Origin: Rhipicephalus microplus
Lineage: Eukaryota; Arthropoda; Arachnida; Ixodida; Ixodidae
Reading direction: 5' to 3'
Assembly: GCF_043290135.1 (NCBI RefSeq)
Contig: NC_134710.1
Coordinates: forward strand, 283,927,276 to 283,991,275
Length of the DNA stretch: 64,000 nt
Under the pieces are notes generated by a model. The model ran no database searches, was not told where the DNA came from, and saw nothing but the letters and a program-made list of their open reading frames with translations. Below are positions 1 through 12,600 of this stretch, piece by piece. The first letter of the stretch is position 1, and each line of letters opens with the position of its first letter. A program made the position numbers and the translations under genes.

Positions 1-224
1 TAGGTATCGTTGAAAAGCTCTCGCATTTGGCTTTTTTCCTCGCTCGGTCGGGCAACACTAAGCTTGCCACTTCTTGAAATAAAAAAGAAAGAAAAATGCG
101 CGTAAAACGTTGCCATTGGCCACTTGAGATCACATGGCTGAAATGGCGCCGTCTGATTGGCTTAGGGTGTTGGCTTTGTAAACTTGGCTATTCGAAGCGC
201 CATTTTTACTTTGGTTACGGTGAC

Positions 225-2326
225 ATGACGAACATGCCTGGAGGACCAAAAAAGCATCATTCGGTGTATCGGTTCAGCCGAAGGCGAGCCAAAATGAAAA
301 AAACGTGCTAACAGCACGACGTCACAGGTTGCCGGGACCGATCAGCAAGCGGCCGTTGTTGCTTCGGCGCCCGATAACGGCGATGGAGGTGATACACAGC
401 AAGCGGCCGTTGTTGCTTCGGCGCCCGATAACGGCGATGGAGGTGATACCGATCCGCTCTTCAAAGGCACTACAACCGACGAGCAGGCGACTCGCGGTGT
501 CGGGGCATCCGATATCGTCAGCGCAGGTGATAGCGGTTCGCAAGATGCGGGCATGTCATCGCGCAGCTCTACAAGCGATCAGCAAGCAACCCGCAGCGAT
601 GCAGCTAACAGCGATTCGTCCAAGAACGACGGCATTCTTCGCGCCGGCTCTAGCCGTGTGCGAGTTGACGCTAGAGCTGTCACGAGCAGCGAAATAGTGC
701 AAGTAAATGCTCGTGAGCAGGACATTATTCATAGACTTGAGTCAACACGGCAATAGCGCGAAAGACTGCAGTTTTCACCGGTGCAAGCGATGCGTCATCG
801 GACTCCACCGCGGACCTTGCAGCTCCGTATGTGATGATTGACATGGAGGTCCTGAATGAGCTGCTCGCTGCTTTCCTACGCTGCAGAGTATGTGGCAGGT
901 GAGCAAAATTAGTCACGGGTGACCGCGACTATGGCCTCGCTAAAAAATGATAGTGAAGTGCGACTGTTGTGGTGAAGTCACGCCGGCATGGAACTCTCGC
1001 CATGTTAATGATGATAAGTCCTGCAATTTATTTGCGGTAAGCATTTTATCCACGCGTGCGATTCTCTTCAGTGGGAATGACCGGACAGCCATGAACGATA
1101 TTTTCGCGGCGATGGGACTGTCGCCGCGGGGGCTGCACAATAAGACGTTTCAACAGCACTTGAAACAAACCTTAGAACCGGCTGCAACTCGAGCTGCCGC
1201 GACCATTATGACTCGGTGCGCGAGTGAAGTAAAGGAGTTATACGAGGAGATGTGTTTTGGGCACAAAAAGAACATTGCCGTGTGCTATGACGGCACTTGG
1301 TTAACACGGGGCCAATCCTTTCACATTGGTGTTGAAACGGTTGTCGAACTGTTTACAGGATATGTGATTGACTACCATGTGATGTCCAACTTTTGTTTGG
1401 GTTGTGAGAACAGCCCTAAGCGAGGCAGTGAGGGCTATGATATCTGGAAGTCAAGCCACTAGTGCCAGAAGAATTCAAACTGCAAGTCTGGCCAAATGGA
1501 GGTAGAAGTTGGCAAAATTTTGTTTGAACGATCACTTCAGCGGCATGACCTTCGTTACACCACGGTGTTGTGCGATGGTGACAGCTGCACATACAACGCC
1601 ATAAAAGAAGCGAAAATTTATGGCTAGATTGAAGTGCAGAAGGAGGATTGCGTAAACCACGTCGAGAAACGCATGGGTACTGCACTACGCAACCTAGTGC
1701 AACAATACAAGGGGGAAGGCAAACGAAGCCTTGGTGGCAAGGGGAGATTGACTGCCGAACTGATCGACCGGTTGGCTGTCTACTATGGGCGAGCGCTAAA
1801 ATCGCACATAGGTGATGTTGAAGCCATGAGCCGGGCAGTGATGGCAACGTTTCATCACGTCACCTCTACCAACAGTTGCCCGAACCACCAACTGTGTCCA
1901 ACTGGTGAGCAATCTTGGTGCCGCCACAACGCAGCAAAGGCTAAAGGGGAGCCAGAGCCCAAGCACAAATATAATTTACCTAGTGATGTGGCTGCAGCTC
2001 TCTTGCCGGTTTACCTGCGATTGTCGGAGAGGAGACTGCTGTAAAGATTCCTCAGGGGAAAGACCCAGAACTCAAATGAGTCTTTCCACTCAGTAATCTG
2101 GAGCCTACTATCAAAAGAGCAGCACTGGTTGTTGATTGCAGTACAGGCAGCTGTAGCAGAGGCTGTGCTGCATTTTAATGCTGGTAATGAGCCCGCTGCT
2201 ATGGCCGTGCTAGCAGAATTGAATGTGGACATAACACCTGCTGGGTCCAACAGGGCAAGAGAAAAGCACCTGCGGCGTAGCACAAGTTCTGCTAAAAAAA
2301 AGGGCAGCATCACTTGGCCTAACTAA
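225..2326 (+). pseudogene. Decayed Mutator-like transposase
   Basis: This is a broken copy of the Mutator-like transposase family that is abundant in tick genomes. It would have bound element ends and catalysed cut-and-paste transposition in the nucleus. The start is one of two nearby ATGs (225 or 234), followed by a basic segment (KKHHSVYRFSRRRAKMKK). The frame then shifts in an A-run near 295-301 and continues to about 756; later fragments near 768-900 and 918-946 lie in other frames. The main body (947-2326) stays in one frame but carries stops at 1460-1462, 1625-1627 and 2042-2044. Family-typical stretches are NIAVCYDGTWLTRGQSFHIG, SNFCLGCE, VLCDGDS, QKEDCVNHVEKRMGTALRNL, WCRHNAAKAKGEP, GKTQNSNES and AVAEAVLHFNAGN. 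The family call is from recognised sequence, not a search. With several frameshifts and three stops it cannot make protein. Confidence 0.85.
343..450 (+). repeat. 54-bp tandem duplication inside the Mutator-like pseudogene
   Basis: Two nearly identical 54-bp units (343-396 and 397-450) sit head to tail. The length is a multiple of three, so the coding frame is kept and an 18-residue Ala/Asp/Gly-rich peptide (QQAAVVASAPDNGDGGDT) is repeated. The near identity suggests either a recent duplication or a repeat that belongs to the family. Confidence 0.9.
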
Positions 2327-2329
2327 GGC

Positions 2330-3290
2330 AGTGAATAAAAGGCACCATGACAAACTGCATCTCGATTACTTCCCTGGATCATTTTGAGATACTTTTTCTT
2401 TGAAGGGAGAGTGTGTAAATAAATTTTTTTTACCCGTTTCCCCAAAGTGGCATTTCTGATGATGTCATATTGGAACCACCATATCTCCGGTTCTACTCAA
2501 CTAGTCTCAATAATTTCTTTTTTGACAGAAAAGTGGTGAATTGACAAGTGCAGTAGGACTAGTATACAGCTACATATCATTGAAGAACATTTATAAAAAT
2601 AATCATTTTAGAAGGTATTATTGGGTTTCAGAAGTGAAATTTGAGATGCCCTAATTTAATTCAAAATTGTTGTAAAATATTGATTCTTGTCTGATTGAAC
2701 ACGTGTACCATCCTTTATCACTGTAATGTTGAAGTAATTTCCATAATCATTTCTAATTTGTCTAAAAATGTTTTTTGTCGTTTTCTCAAAACTGCGTTTT
2801 TGATCATGTAGTTTTGGAGAGACGATATCTCTGGTAATACTTATCCTATCGCATTTATTCTTGTTTTTTTTTTAGAAAAGGGGACAAATGGGGACTGTAG
2901 TAGGCCTAAAATTTGAACAAATAACATGAAACATGTTTTCCTATAGTAATAATTGCTCCAAGGTGTTACTGAAGCCTTTTGCTTGCAAATGCTTGACATG
3001 CTGTAACTTTGGCTCAAATCACTCTAGAACATTTATTCTTGTACCACTTCAATCTCTGACAACACAGGATCATTTTCATATGCCAGTGTCTTTGATGACA
3101 ACCAGCATTAAAGAGAAAATTTAACTCCCAATTAGCCAATGAAAAAAACACGAACTTCTCGATATTTTGAAAAGTACTTATTGCAGAGAAAAAGTAATTG
3201 CATATTTGAAATCAGCATGTCACAATACATAAAGCATGCAAGTTTGATCAAAATTTACTCATAAATAAAAAAGTTTTTTTTTAAGTGGGG
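2330..3290 (+). repeat. AT-rich tail of the Mutator-like element
   Basis: This stretch has no gene. A motif of the form CTCAAAACTGCG followed by GACGATATCTCTGG occurs in degenerate form near 2440-2530 and again near 2780-2880. The segment near 3195-3280 (core CATATTTGAAATCAGCA) recurs near 6005 and 31870 inside two other dispersed repeats, which suggests that this is the non-coding 3' tail of the element family. Confidence 0.55.
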
Positions 3291-4066
3291 TGCAAACGGC
3301 CTACCTGTACCATCAACCATCTATGCTACAAATGCGTCCGTCCAAGTGGCTCAACTTTGCGGCTTGGAATGTTGGCTCAGCTCCATTGACCAAATAAAAC
3401 AGTGCCAAGGCATCCCTGCCAACCTGTATCCAGGAGTCGAGTCCTCAACCATTGCCACAAAAGGCGGTAAGAGGTGGTGACGGAAGACATGTACTGCCAT
3501 GAGCTTAAACACCACCTGCCCAGGATATTAGCTTCTAAATAAGCTCCTCGCAAATCCAAAAAGGTTCTGCCTCCCTCTTCTTGGCTGTGCAGACCATATG
3601 TTCATATTCACGCACAATGTGTTGAATTTTTTCTTTGTCATGCGGATAAATTTTTATGCAAGGGGTACGAATTGTCGACTAAAAAACAGTCAGAAGGTAG
3701 CTATAGCAAACAAGAAGGTGCATTTTTTGTGACTATTGCCAAACGTGTTTTTCTATTTTTATGTAACCTGCCCGTTATACGCGTAAATAAAACAACATGC
3801 TCCGCACGAAAATCCTCAGTGTCCTATTCATTCACCCATCAAGTGTTTTTTACCGTGTGCACAAAGTAAAAATGCTCTTCCTTGAATGCTTGGTGCTAAG
3901 GAGAGCAGCACAATGAAAGAGAATGAGATATAGAGAAGCAACATTCAGTCGGTGGTGCGCTACAGCCTTGTGAAACTTCCGTAGCGTACTGGGCCGATCG
4001 CGGAGGCAGCGTCACCTCAGGAAAAAAGACGGCAGAGGGCCATGTTTCATGCCACTCCCAGGGGTA
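3291..4066. other. No gene recognised
   Basis: I see no supported gene here. A minus-strand stretch near 3377-3559 is open and reads like decayed coding sequence in more than one frame, but I cannot assign it to a family. The rest is AT-rich, unremarkable sequence. It probably belongs to the large 3' intron of the FAM13-type gene. Confidence 0.4.
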
Positions 4067-5113
4067 CCGTATTTACTTGAAAATAGGTCGGGCATGAATA
4101 TAGGTCGACTTCTACTCATAGTGTTCTACAAGAGAAAAAAAAATCGAATTTAGGTTGAGCAATGTTTTTTTTTTAGTTAAGATACAGATAAATTGAAACG
4201 TAGCACAGCTCTATTTACATAACTCAGCGCCCTAATCATTGCCGGGGCCGTCATCTTGTCAGATGTGCAAGGATCGTCATCGGATTCTCCGCAAGCATCT
4301 GCGACTTCCCAAACAACGTTGTCCTTGCTGGCACCGGTGCTGATTGCTGGGCCACGAAAGGCACGACACCGACATTGGCACGTAAACAGACGGTCCCGCT
4401 GTGTTCACCAACCCCTATTCAACGTATATATACAGAACTCCTGCTGCATGGCAATATTGCTCGAGCCCTCGGTGAAAAGCCTCACTTGGCACTTGAAGTA
4501 ACCTGTGTAGCTCCGCCGACGTCACATCGCAACCGGGCACAACCAAATGGTGGTGGTGGTTAGAAGAAGGAGGCACCTAATTTCTGCAGCCCGGTAGGAA
4601 GCATGGCGCCGCACCTGAAGCAAATGCGAACCGTCACCCTGCCATGCCAATCATACAATGAACCAATCACGAGGTGGCGACGGCGAGGCCTCAGGCCAGT
4701 GGCAGTGCGGCTGCGTGCCGGAAGGCAGTGCCGGAAGCACGGCTAGCGGACTAGAGACTTCACGGCCAATACCTAGGGAAATCGTGGGTTTCATTGCAAA
4801 CACGGCGGAGCGGCTGCATTTAGCGGGGGTGGTACGTGACTGTTGCATAAATAACTTTTTTCTCAATTACTTAGGTAGTCAGAAAGGAAGAAGGGGTTTT
4901 TTATCTCAGATTTTATGGTATATAACATGTGTATGCAGCAGGAAGCGCTTGAGAAACAGCGGGCGCAGCAGTTGAACGCCATAAGCTCAGCGCTTTTGGT
5001 TGGTTTCATTGTGAATATAGGTCAAGATTCTTTGGTCATAAATATCAGTGTACAGCTAGTTATTAACAACATTTTCGGGAAAAATAAGTCGACCTATATT
5101 CGAATAAACACGG
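4067..5113. mobile_element. Non-autonomous pogo/Tigger-type element with TA target site
   Basis: The left end (CCGTATTTACTTGAAAATAG, followed by a TATAGGTCGAC motif) is mirrored at the right end (GTCGACCTATATTCGAATAA, then ACACGG). Both ends are bordered by TA, at 4065-4066 and 5114-5115. The AATATAGGTCGAC core is shared with the complete pogo-type element at 14658. I found no recognisable transposase in the 1047 bp, so it would need an enzyme in trans. Confidence 0.7.
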
Positions 5114-5199
5114 TAGTTTTACAACTGACAGGATCTAGTAACGTTGGTACCTCTTGTCCTTTAGATGCAGTCTTAACAGTATCATATTGAGCTATAGCA

Positions 5200-6115
5200 A
5201 CAAAGAGAGCTTTACAGATAGACGCGAGATGAAAAACCAAGGTTTTTGTCCAAGATTACATATTTTTCATTTCAATTCGCGTTCACAAGTTGACTTTCTC
5301 TACTTTCACAATAAAGAATCTGAAGACTGTAAAAAACCCGAAGTAGGTTAAAATTGCTCCTAAAAAACACAAGGTGCCTACACAAAACTAAAAAGAGCTC
5401 ATTGTCTATAGAGTCCCCTGGAAATTGTCACCTGGCTACTTGCTATTGCATTTCGCATGAGGAGTTCACTCAAGCCACATGTTCAAAATAACAATGATTG
5501 CCAAGCTCTCATGATGGAAGAAATGATCTTAAAGAACACATCTTTGCCGCACAGATGAGCTTTCATTTATGTGCAGTTTTAAGATCCATATTTAGGCAAC
5601 TTCATAAGTTTAGACACCTTGTTAAGTTTAGACAACATGTTTTTTGGTACTTCACGTAGCCAGATCAGGATGAAGTTTTTCCCAGATATTCCTTAACATC
5701 TGAAGGGTGCAAGTATTTCCTTAAAAACTTGATATTGCCAGTATAATTAATACGAAACTAAAGCAAGCAATTAGTATGGGTGGAGGATTTTAAGAATTCT
5801 CAGATCACAATTTTTCTTGTCAATCAATGCCCTATACGCATTTTCTTCGTAGTTATTTGCATCCTAGAGTTAATGTGAAGCTATAGAAGCCATTGATAGC
5901 TCTGAACCATTACAGTTCAATGACATAAAAATTTCGTCCAAAAAGAATGATATTTTACACATTTTCATGGCACAAAATGAAAACTATGCAACTTAGTGTG
6001 AGACTAATTACATATTTGAAATCAGCATAAAAGTCAGTATATGCTTAGGTGAATGAAAAATTTTATTACCCTAAGCTACAGATAAATTAAACGTTTTTTT
6101 CTAACCACATCTACC
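5200..6115. repeat. Dispersed AT-rich repeat, copy A
   Basis: This stretch aligns by eye with 30205-31957 over most of its length. Shared blocks include CCAAGCTCTCATGATGGAAG, the phrase GAGTCCCCT near 5411 and 30391, and the CATATTTGAAATCAGCA block near 6013. The last block also occurs in the tail of the Mutator-like element at the left edge, so this may be a transposase-less relative. It holds no coding sequence. Confidence 0.65.
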
Positions 6116-6425
6116 CTTAACAACATGGTACTATCATTTGCCGATTAGTTTCTCGACTGAAACCATTACAAATGCTAGAATAGATTGCACATTCGGGCAA
6201 CTTTACAATTATTTTTAGTCCACAATTTTGCAGAAAATTACTACAAGCCAACACTAACCTCAATGCCAGTTTTTAACCCCCCTTTTTTTTTTCATCTCAT
6301 GTGACCATAAAGCACAAACTTGCACGCATGCTTAAGGCGTAATCACAACCCTCACATGTGTCTCCCTGCAAGTGTTGATGACCAACTAAGTGCGTGAAAA
6401 TGGCAAGGTGGTCACGGGCACGCAC

Positions 6426-6680
6426 CTGGGGCGGGGACCGGGGCTGTGGGGAAGTGAAGTTCATGGCAACGTGCTCCAGGATGGGCTGCAGCTCAGAGTC
6501 CTTGCCCTTGGCCAGGGGGTTCCTGCCCACCAGGCGCTTGACACTTCGGTAACGGTCATACAGCGGCCGCATAAGATTGCGATCAGCCCGACGTGAGGGC
6601 CGGCCGTGCACACTCTCAAATCGCAGCAGTGCCTTCTGCAATGCCAGCTTTTCTTCCAGCACTTGCTCACGTGTCATGTC
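6426..6680 (-). CDS. FAM13-type gene, exon 17 (conserved LQKALL/HGRP block)
   Basis: This exon has 85 codons, phase 0 to 0. The acceptor is CTCCCTTACAG and the donor is CAG|GTGCGT. It encodes DMTREQVLEEKLALQKALLR, then a HGRP motif and RPLYDRYRSVKRL, which is the best family signature in the window. Reading on past the donor gives a tail unlike FAM13, so I end the exon at CAG. The next exon is not found within the window. Confidence 0.9.
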
Positions 6681-9600
6681 CTGTAAGGGAGAAAAAAAAA
6701 CAAATGTTGAGAAAGTCCTGCACACTATTAGCATAGTGCAGAGCCACAGAATCAATGCGAGAAAACCTTAAAACATTTATTATAATTGTAACACACTAGA
6801 GCTCTTAGTGTTAGAACTAGAGATGACTGAACTAGCGCAGTACCATCAATTCACAAATCTATACAAAGCAACAATGTCCCTAAACTTCATGCCATCTTAA
6901 TAATTAAGCAAAGCTCCCCACCAATACAGCTACTTGAAAAGTCCTACCATCAAATGGGAAGAATTATTAGATGAGCAGTCAGTTAGCACTAGGTTTGAAA
7001 AATTAGAAGCCAGTATATAAGAAGTCGGAGGCAAAGCAAACCAGCTGCAAGTAGTAATACTGATCACGGAGAATACAGTTGACTCTCAATAAACGCAACC
7101 TGAAGGGACCAGTAAAATGTGTTCTGTTCAACAGGAATTCTATTTACTGAGAGATGAATAGGAGCACACAATGCAAGAACGAAACCGATCTTGTTACAAG
7201 CATTTGTTACACTTAAGCAGCAGTTCCTGTAAACAGATTTTCATTTACTGAGAGTCTACTGTAACTCTGAACTGCTCGTTTCTCTGTGCGCTTGTAACAT
7301 TATTATATGCACATTTACTGCACTCTTACACATAAAGTGCTGTGGTGCAATTCAGCTAGGCAAGCCAAGGTTGATTACAGGGGCTTACATCCACACTGTC
7401 TGGACGCTGGGCAGCCCTGCGCTTTTCAGCCAGGGACATGAGGGTGTCATTCAGCGCCCTCTCCATCACTTGCGTCGGCTTGGCTGAGCCATCGTCCATA
7501 TCACACAGCCCTCTGAGTGATTCCCGACCCCATGTTGAGAAGCTCAGGTAGGCAGGCTCCGGAAGGCTATTCTCCTCCTTTACATCTGCGTTAAAAAAAA
7601 AACGGACCAGTGGTGTCTTTCGAGAAGCCATAAGAAGAAAAAGGCTCATCACAATTCTAGAAGAACATGAGCAACATACAAATTATCAAGTCACAGAGCT
7701 CACAAATATATAAAAGGAACATGAAACATGCACTTCTTCAAATAAACATGTCTTTAAGGCTGATGATTAAAATAAAAAAATGCAGTACAACTTCCCTGAC
7801 GTAATATACTGATGAGGAGATTTCACACAGGTCAGTGATGGATAATTTCCTCAAATAAAGCTTTTACATTCTATAGTGCCTATTCCTTTGTTAATTTTAA
7901 TCGTAAGTGTTATACATATCAGACCGTCACTCGTAAATGCAAAGCATAAGCCCATTCATTCTTATAAACTTTGTACATTTCCTGTATACAGTCTGCCACT
8001 AATAGATTTCTTTCATTCACCTAAGGCTATGTACCTGTGCTCTAAAACATTTGTACCCTTTAGGAATATACTGATTTCTCTCTCAATAGGTTATCATCAT
8101 CTGGCTTGTATCAGTTTTCTGTCTTGAATGCTCGTCACCTGTCAATGAATACTGCGTCAACATCGATAGCATGCAAATCACTTGTGACCCGATGGCGCTG
8201 TGTGCATGGCATTAAAGCAAGGAAAGGCACTCGAGACAATGAACGATTATTGTTGTGCAACAAAAGACTCCTTCCTTAAAGAGTGCGAACTGCTTTATGG
8301 GTGTAGCATGCAAACAGTGACCAGAAACAAGCGTTGCTCACTCTTCAAATCCTTTCGCAGCTTGTTCAGCTCTAGCAAGGTCCTCTTCATTTCTGCATGG
8401 TTCATCTTTTCTGCATGAGATGGCTGCAAAGTAACAAATAGGAATGATTAAATTGGGAAGGACTTCAACATAGCTGCCGATTTCCATAAAATTTTTCTTA
8501 ATATGCCCAAATGTTAACGCTTGTTTGCGATTGTCATACACGTGCTAATGGTTCTGAGACATTCGTTTGCATGCAGCTTATGGCAGAATCCAGTAAAGAA
8601 AAGTACAAATCTGCATATTTATTGTCTTCTAAGTTCTCATTAAATTACTTAAATGCATACCGACAGCAGTGCCACCCACTTCACTCATTCAACGTATAGT
8701 TAACACTATTTTTTGCAGTGATTATGCGCATGCATTTCACAAATCTTATATTTATATTTTTTCGTGATGTAGACCATTCTAGTTGAGGATGCAAAACAGT
8801 ATGCTTGCTTGTGGTGTTCCTGAGGAATCAACGCTGTTACCTGCTAAAGTACACTGTAAATTTTTATAAAAGAAAACACCCGAGCGCATGGCCTGCGCTC
8901 TGCGGTGGCTTCCTACAGCCCCATCAACCCACAGCCAAAGGAAGCACGTCGGCATTTGGCATCATCTATTGCCAAACAAAATAACGAGTCATGGCCATTG
9001 TATAACCTCTCCTAGATAACCCTGCTGCTCCATTTGATAATAGATGGGCCCGCCAAAAGCACACGCACTTTCTTTTGCTCTCGGTCGATGATGCAGTAGG
9101 AAGCCGCCACAGAGCACAGGCCATGCGCTCGCGTGTTCCCTTTCATAAAAAGTGACACAGCACATGGCCCATATCTTAAGTTTTATAGCATTTTTACATA
9201 TTTCTAATCAAAAGTTAATGTTTTGGGGGCTCAGTAGCAGTACCTTTCGAGCAAAGATCTGCAATGAAAAAGTAAGCAGACAGTACGATGTTGCAATTTG
9301 CCTGATGAAAAGCTATTTCATTATTCTGTTTTCCTTTCCCGTTTCCAAAAAATTAACTTTATTAGAAATGCTTGCAAATATTTCAATACATACCCTATAT
9401 CCGTGTTCTTTCTCAAAATTTTCTTCAAACTGCTTTACTTTCTTCTTCAACCCTGAAAAACAAATTAAGAGTAAGTCATACACTATGCCTTCAATGGAAT
9501 GAATGTATATATGTATGATGAGCCTGTTTGAGTTTAATAGTGATTGATTGATATGTGGGGTTTAACGTCCCAAAACCACCATATGATTATGAGAGACGCC

Positions 9601-12600
9601 GTGGTGGAGGGCTCCGGAAATTTCGACCACCTAGGGTTCTTTAACGTACACCTAAATCTGAGCCCATGGGCCTCAGCATTTCCGCCTCCATCAAAAATGC
9701 AGCCGCCGCAGCCGGGCACGACATGCGGGTCAGCAGCCGAGTACCTCAGCCACTAGACCACAGCGGCGGGGCTTTGTTTAATATTGTACTTACCATGAAC
9801 TCTCTTGGACAGTTGCTTCACAGTTGTTTGGCTGGCTTCTTCATCTTTAAAGTTCCTGCAATTGGAAGCCATTTTCTATAGTACTCACTGATTTGCAAAA
9901 AATGCATGAATAATGTGCGAACCCCCTAATGGCTACACGACCACAATCGCACAACACTCTGGCCACCGAAATTATTCTCTTCATTAAAGTAGTTTATTCC
10001 TCTATTATCTGAATAAAGTGCATCGTACAATTTGTGAGAGAGAGAAAAAGGTACAAAATTTCCCCCTGTACCAACTCCCGCCAAATATAAAGCGGCAATT
10101 CCCTTCATTAGGATCAATTGTTAGAAGATGACGGCCATTCGATTCCCTGAATTCAGAGCAGTGACACAGGGAAACTACAAAAGATAGGCAGCTTCCTCCC
10201 TATGAAAAACTCTACTAGATGATGGAATATACACAAGCACGCTTACGATTTCAGGAACTCATCTTGCTCAACAGGAGGAGATGGAGGCAGGTTTGGATCC
10301 AGGTGGAGGCTGCAAATCGACAAAAGCACAAACTTATAAGGCTTATTGTTGCTGTGTGATACAATATGATATTTGAATACTGCTCAGCTGGACTTGCACA
10401 GATACTACAAATGCCCAACTTGAGGCTTGTGCGAATATTCAAGTGCTTGGAATATTAAAAGTTATTACAGTCTTTGTGCTCACTTCAATTGAAATTTAAA
10501 GTTACCAAAAATTTTGTAGTATTCGAAATGAGCGTATAAATGTATTTTGACCACATGTAACCTCCTGTAAAGTTTTTACTGCAGTAAAGAAGTGCTAAGC
10601 CATGAAAACACCTGTCTAGGAGAAATCCGCACTACTGAGAAGCCCTATTTCAAGAGCATATTGCCCTCCCATCAATTCATCAACTTTTAAGTTTAAAAGC
10701 TTGTTGTTATACAAGCATAAATGCTCTAAGTATAGTGAATTCTAAAACTTCCTATGGACCAAAAAGTGGCATTTGCAAAAGCATTGTTTCAATTAAAAAA
10801 AATATTGAGAAGGTGTGTTAGGTGAAGATAACTATGCATATTTTTCAGTATGATATGAAATGAATACCGTATTTACTCGCGTAATGATCGCACCCCTAAA
10901 TTTTGTCATCTAAATTCGACTTTTTTTTTTTTCCGCGTAATGATCGCACCCTGAACTTGCCGCATCGACATGTCATGTGCCAAGTCTAGCTGAACGCGCC
11001 TATCATTGTTTCTGTGATCTGAAAGCGGGCATCACTATGCTAATGTCGTAAATTTACTGATTTAAATGAAAGCATTCCTTATTTAGATGGAATAAACTGT
11101 TTTGACGCGCGTGACGTACTCACAACTTCCATAACTGACGCAAAGAAGAAAAAAAATGCGGTGGCTTCGCTCCACAAAGTGCTTAGCTCCGTCAGCCGCC
11201 ATGTTTGTTTTGACATCCTGCACTGTTACAACGGCGGCCGCCTGTTGGTCAACCTGTGTTCATCCCGCACCAAGGTTTTTTTTTTTTTTTTTTTTCCCCG
11301 AGACCACATTTTTTTTTTTTGTGTGTGTGCTTTGTGATTGTCGGTTGAAGCGCGGTTTCACCATGGAGCAGTATGCGAGCTTTACTGCCGCCTTCAAGCC
11401 GAAGGCGCTTGACTACGCGCTAGAAGACGGCAACCGCGCTGCCGACAAACATTTCCGCGTCAACGAAATCCGGATCCGATATTGGAAAAAACATCACGAC
11501 ATGTTCATGGCTACTGACAGCACGCGATGGGCCTTCCGCGGACCCAAATCTGGCAAGTTCCCTGACATTGAAAAGGCAGTCCTCGAAAACGTGAAGGACA
11601 TGCGCAAAGATGGTTATGCAGTGTCATTAGACATGATACAGACGCAGGCGTGCACAGTTTCCCAGAGGCTGGAAATAGCCACAAAGGACTTCCGCGCCAG
11701 TTCCGGCTGGACGACACGCTTCATGCGACATTTCCATTGCGCTCTCGACAGAACAGAAGATGACCCTCTGTGGGACAGTGAAGACACTGCCGGTTCTAAC
11801 AGGGAATCGTGCAGTGACGACACTGACGCCAGTGCGGCTTCGGAGTCTGAATGAACGTTAGGGGGTCAGAGAGGTAAAAAATAAAAGAGCAGTGTGCCAT
11901 GCGTGTAGCTCCTGCGTAATGCGCGCATTTTATTACAAAGGTAAGCCTTAATTTACATTTATTTTTGGTTATGTTATTGATAGCTACCGTAAGAATTCTT
12001 ATTAGTGACTTTTTTGCGTTTCTGGTGCTCAGAATATTTTTTCACAAAAAGCTTACCCTGCGTAATGATCGCATCCCGAAGTTGGAGTCAATTTTTTGAA
12101 AAAAAAAAAAAAAGTGCGATCATTATGCGAGTTGATACAGTATTATTCGATTTCAGTTCGAAATTATTTGACCAAATCACTACTTGCTTCAAACTTGCTT
12201 CGAACCTAAATTTTACTATTCGCACAAGCCTGCGCAATTTGGTTTCCCTATTTCCTACTACCTCTTCAAAGCATGCAAAAGCAATGTACAGTACTCACGG
12301 ATTCGAACCTGACATCATATTTTTTAGTATAATAACCACAATGAGAAATGGCTCACAACAGCTTCATCCTGTTGCTGCAAATATGGCCCCTAAAGCTTAT
12401 ATCTATATTGATGTAGGTGTTCCAGTCAAATTTACACAAATGATAGATGCTGGAAACCAAAGTATGAGCAATGTTTAGCCCTAAATTTTGGCGCTTAAAT
12501 CCATCAGTACTGTTGAAAGTATGAAACATTTTAACGATGTGCCCCATCAAAAAAACTGTTTAGTAGATGAAATCGCTTACTGAAATATGACAGCTGTATG

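Larger units (their letters stand above)
10423..12231. mobile_element. hAT-like MITE (terminal AGGCTTGTGCGAATA), interrupted
   Basis: The two ends AGGCTTGTGCGAATA (10423) and TATTCGCACAAGCCT (ending 12231) are exact inverted copies. The interior is AT-rich and non-coding once the pogo derivative at 10867-12140 is removed, leaving about 535 bp. The region near 10590-10650 resembles 37645-37715, so the same family also occurs near 37-38 kb. I see no clear 8-bp target duplication. Confidence 0.6.
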
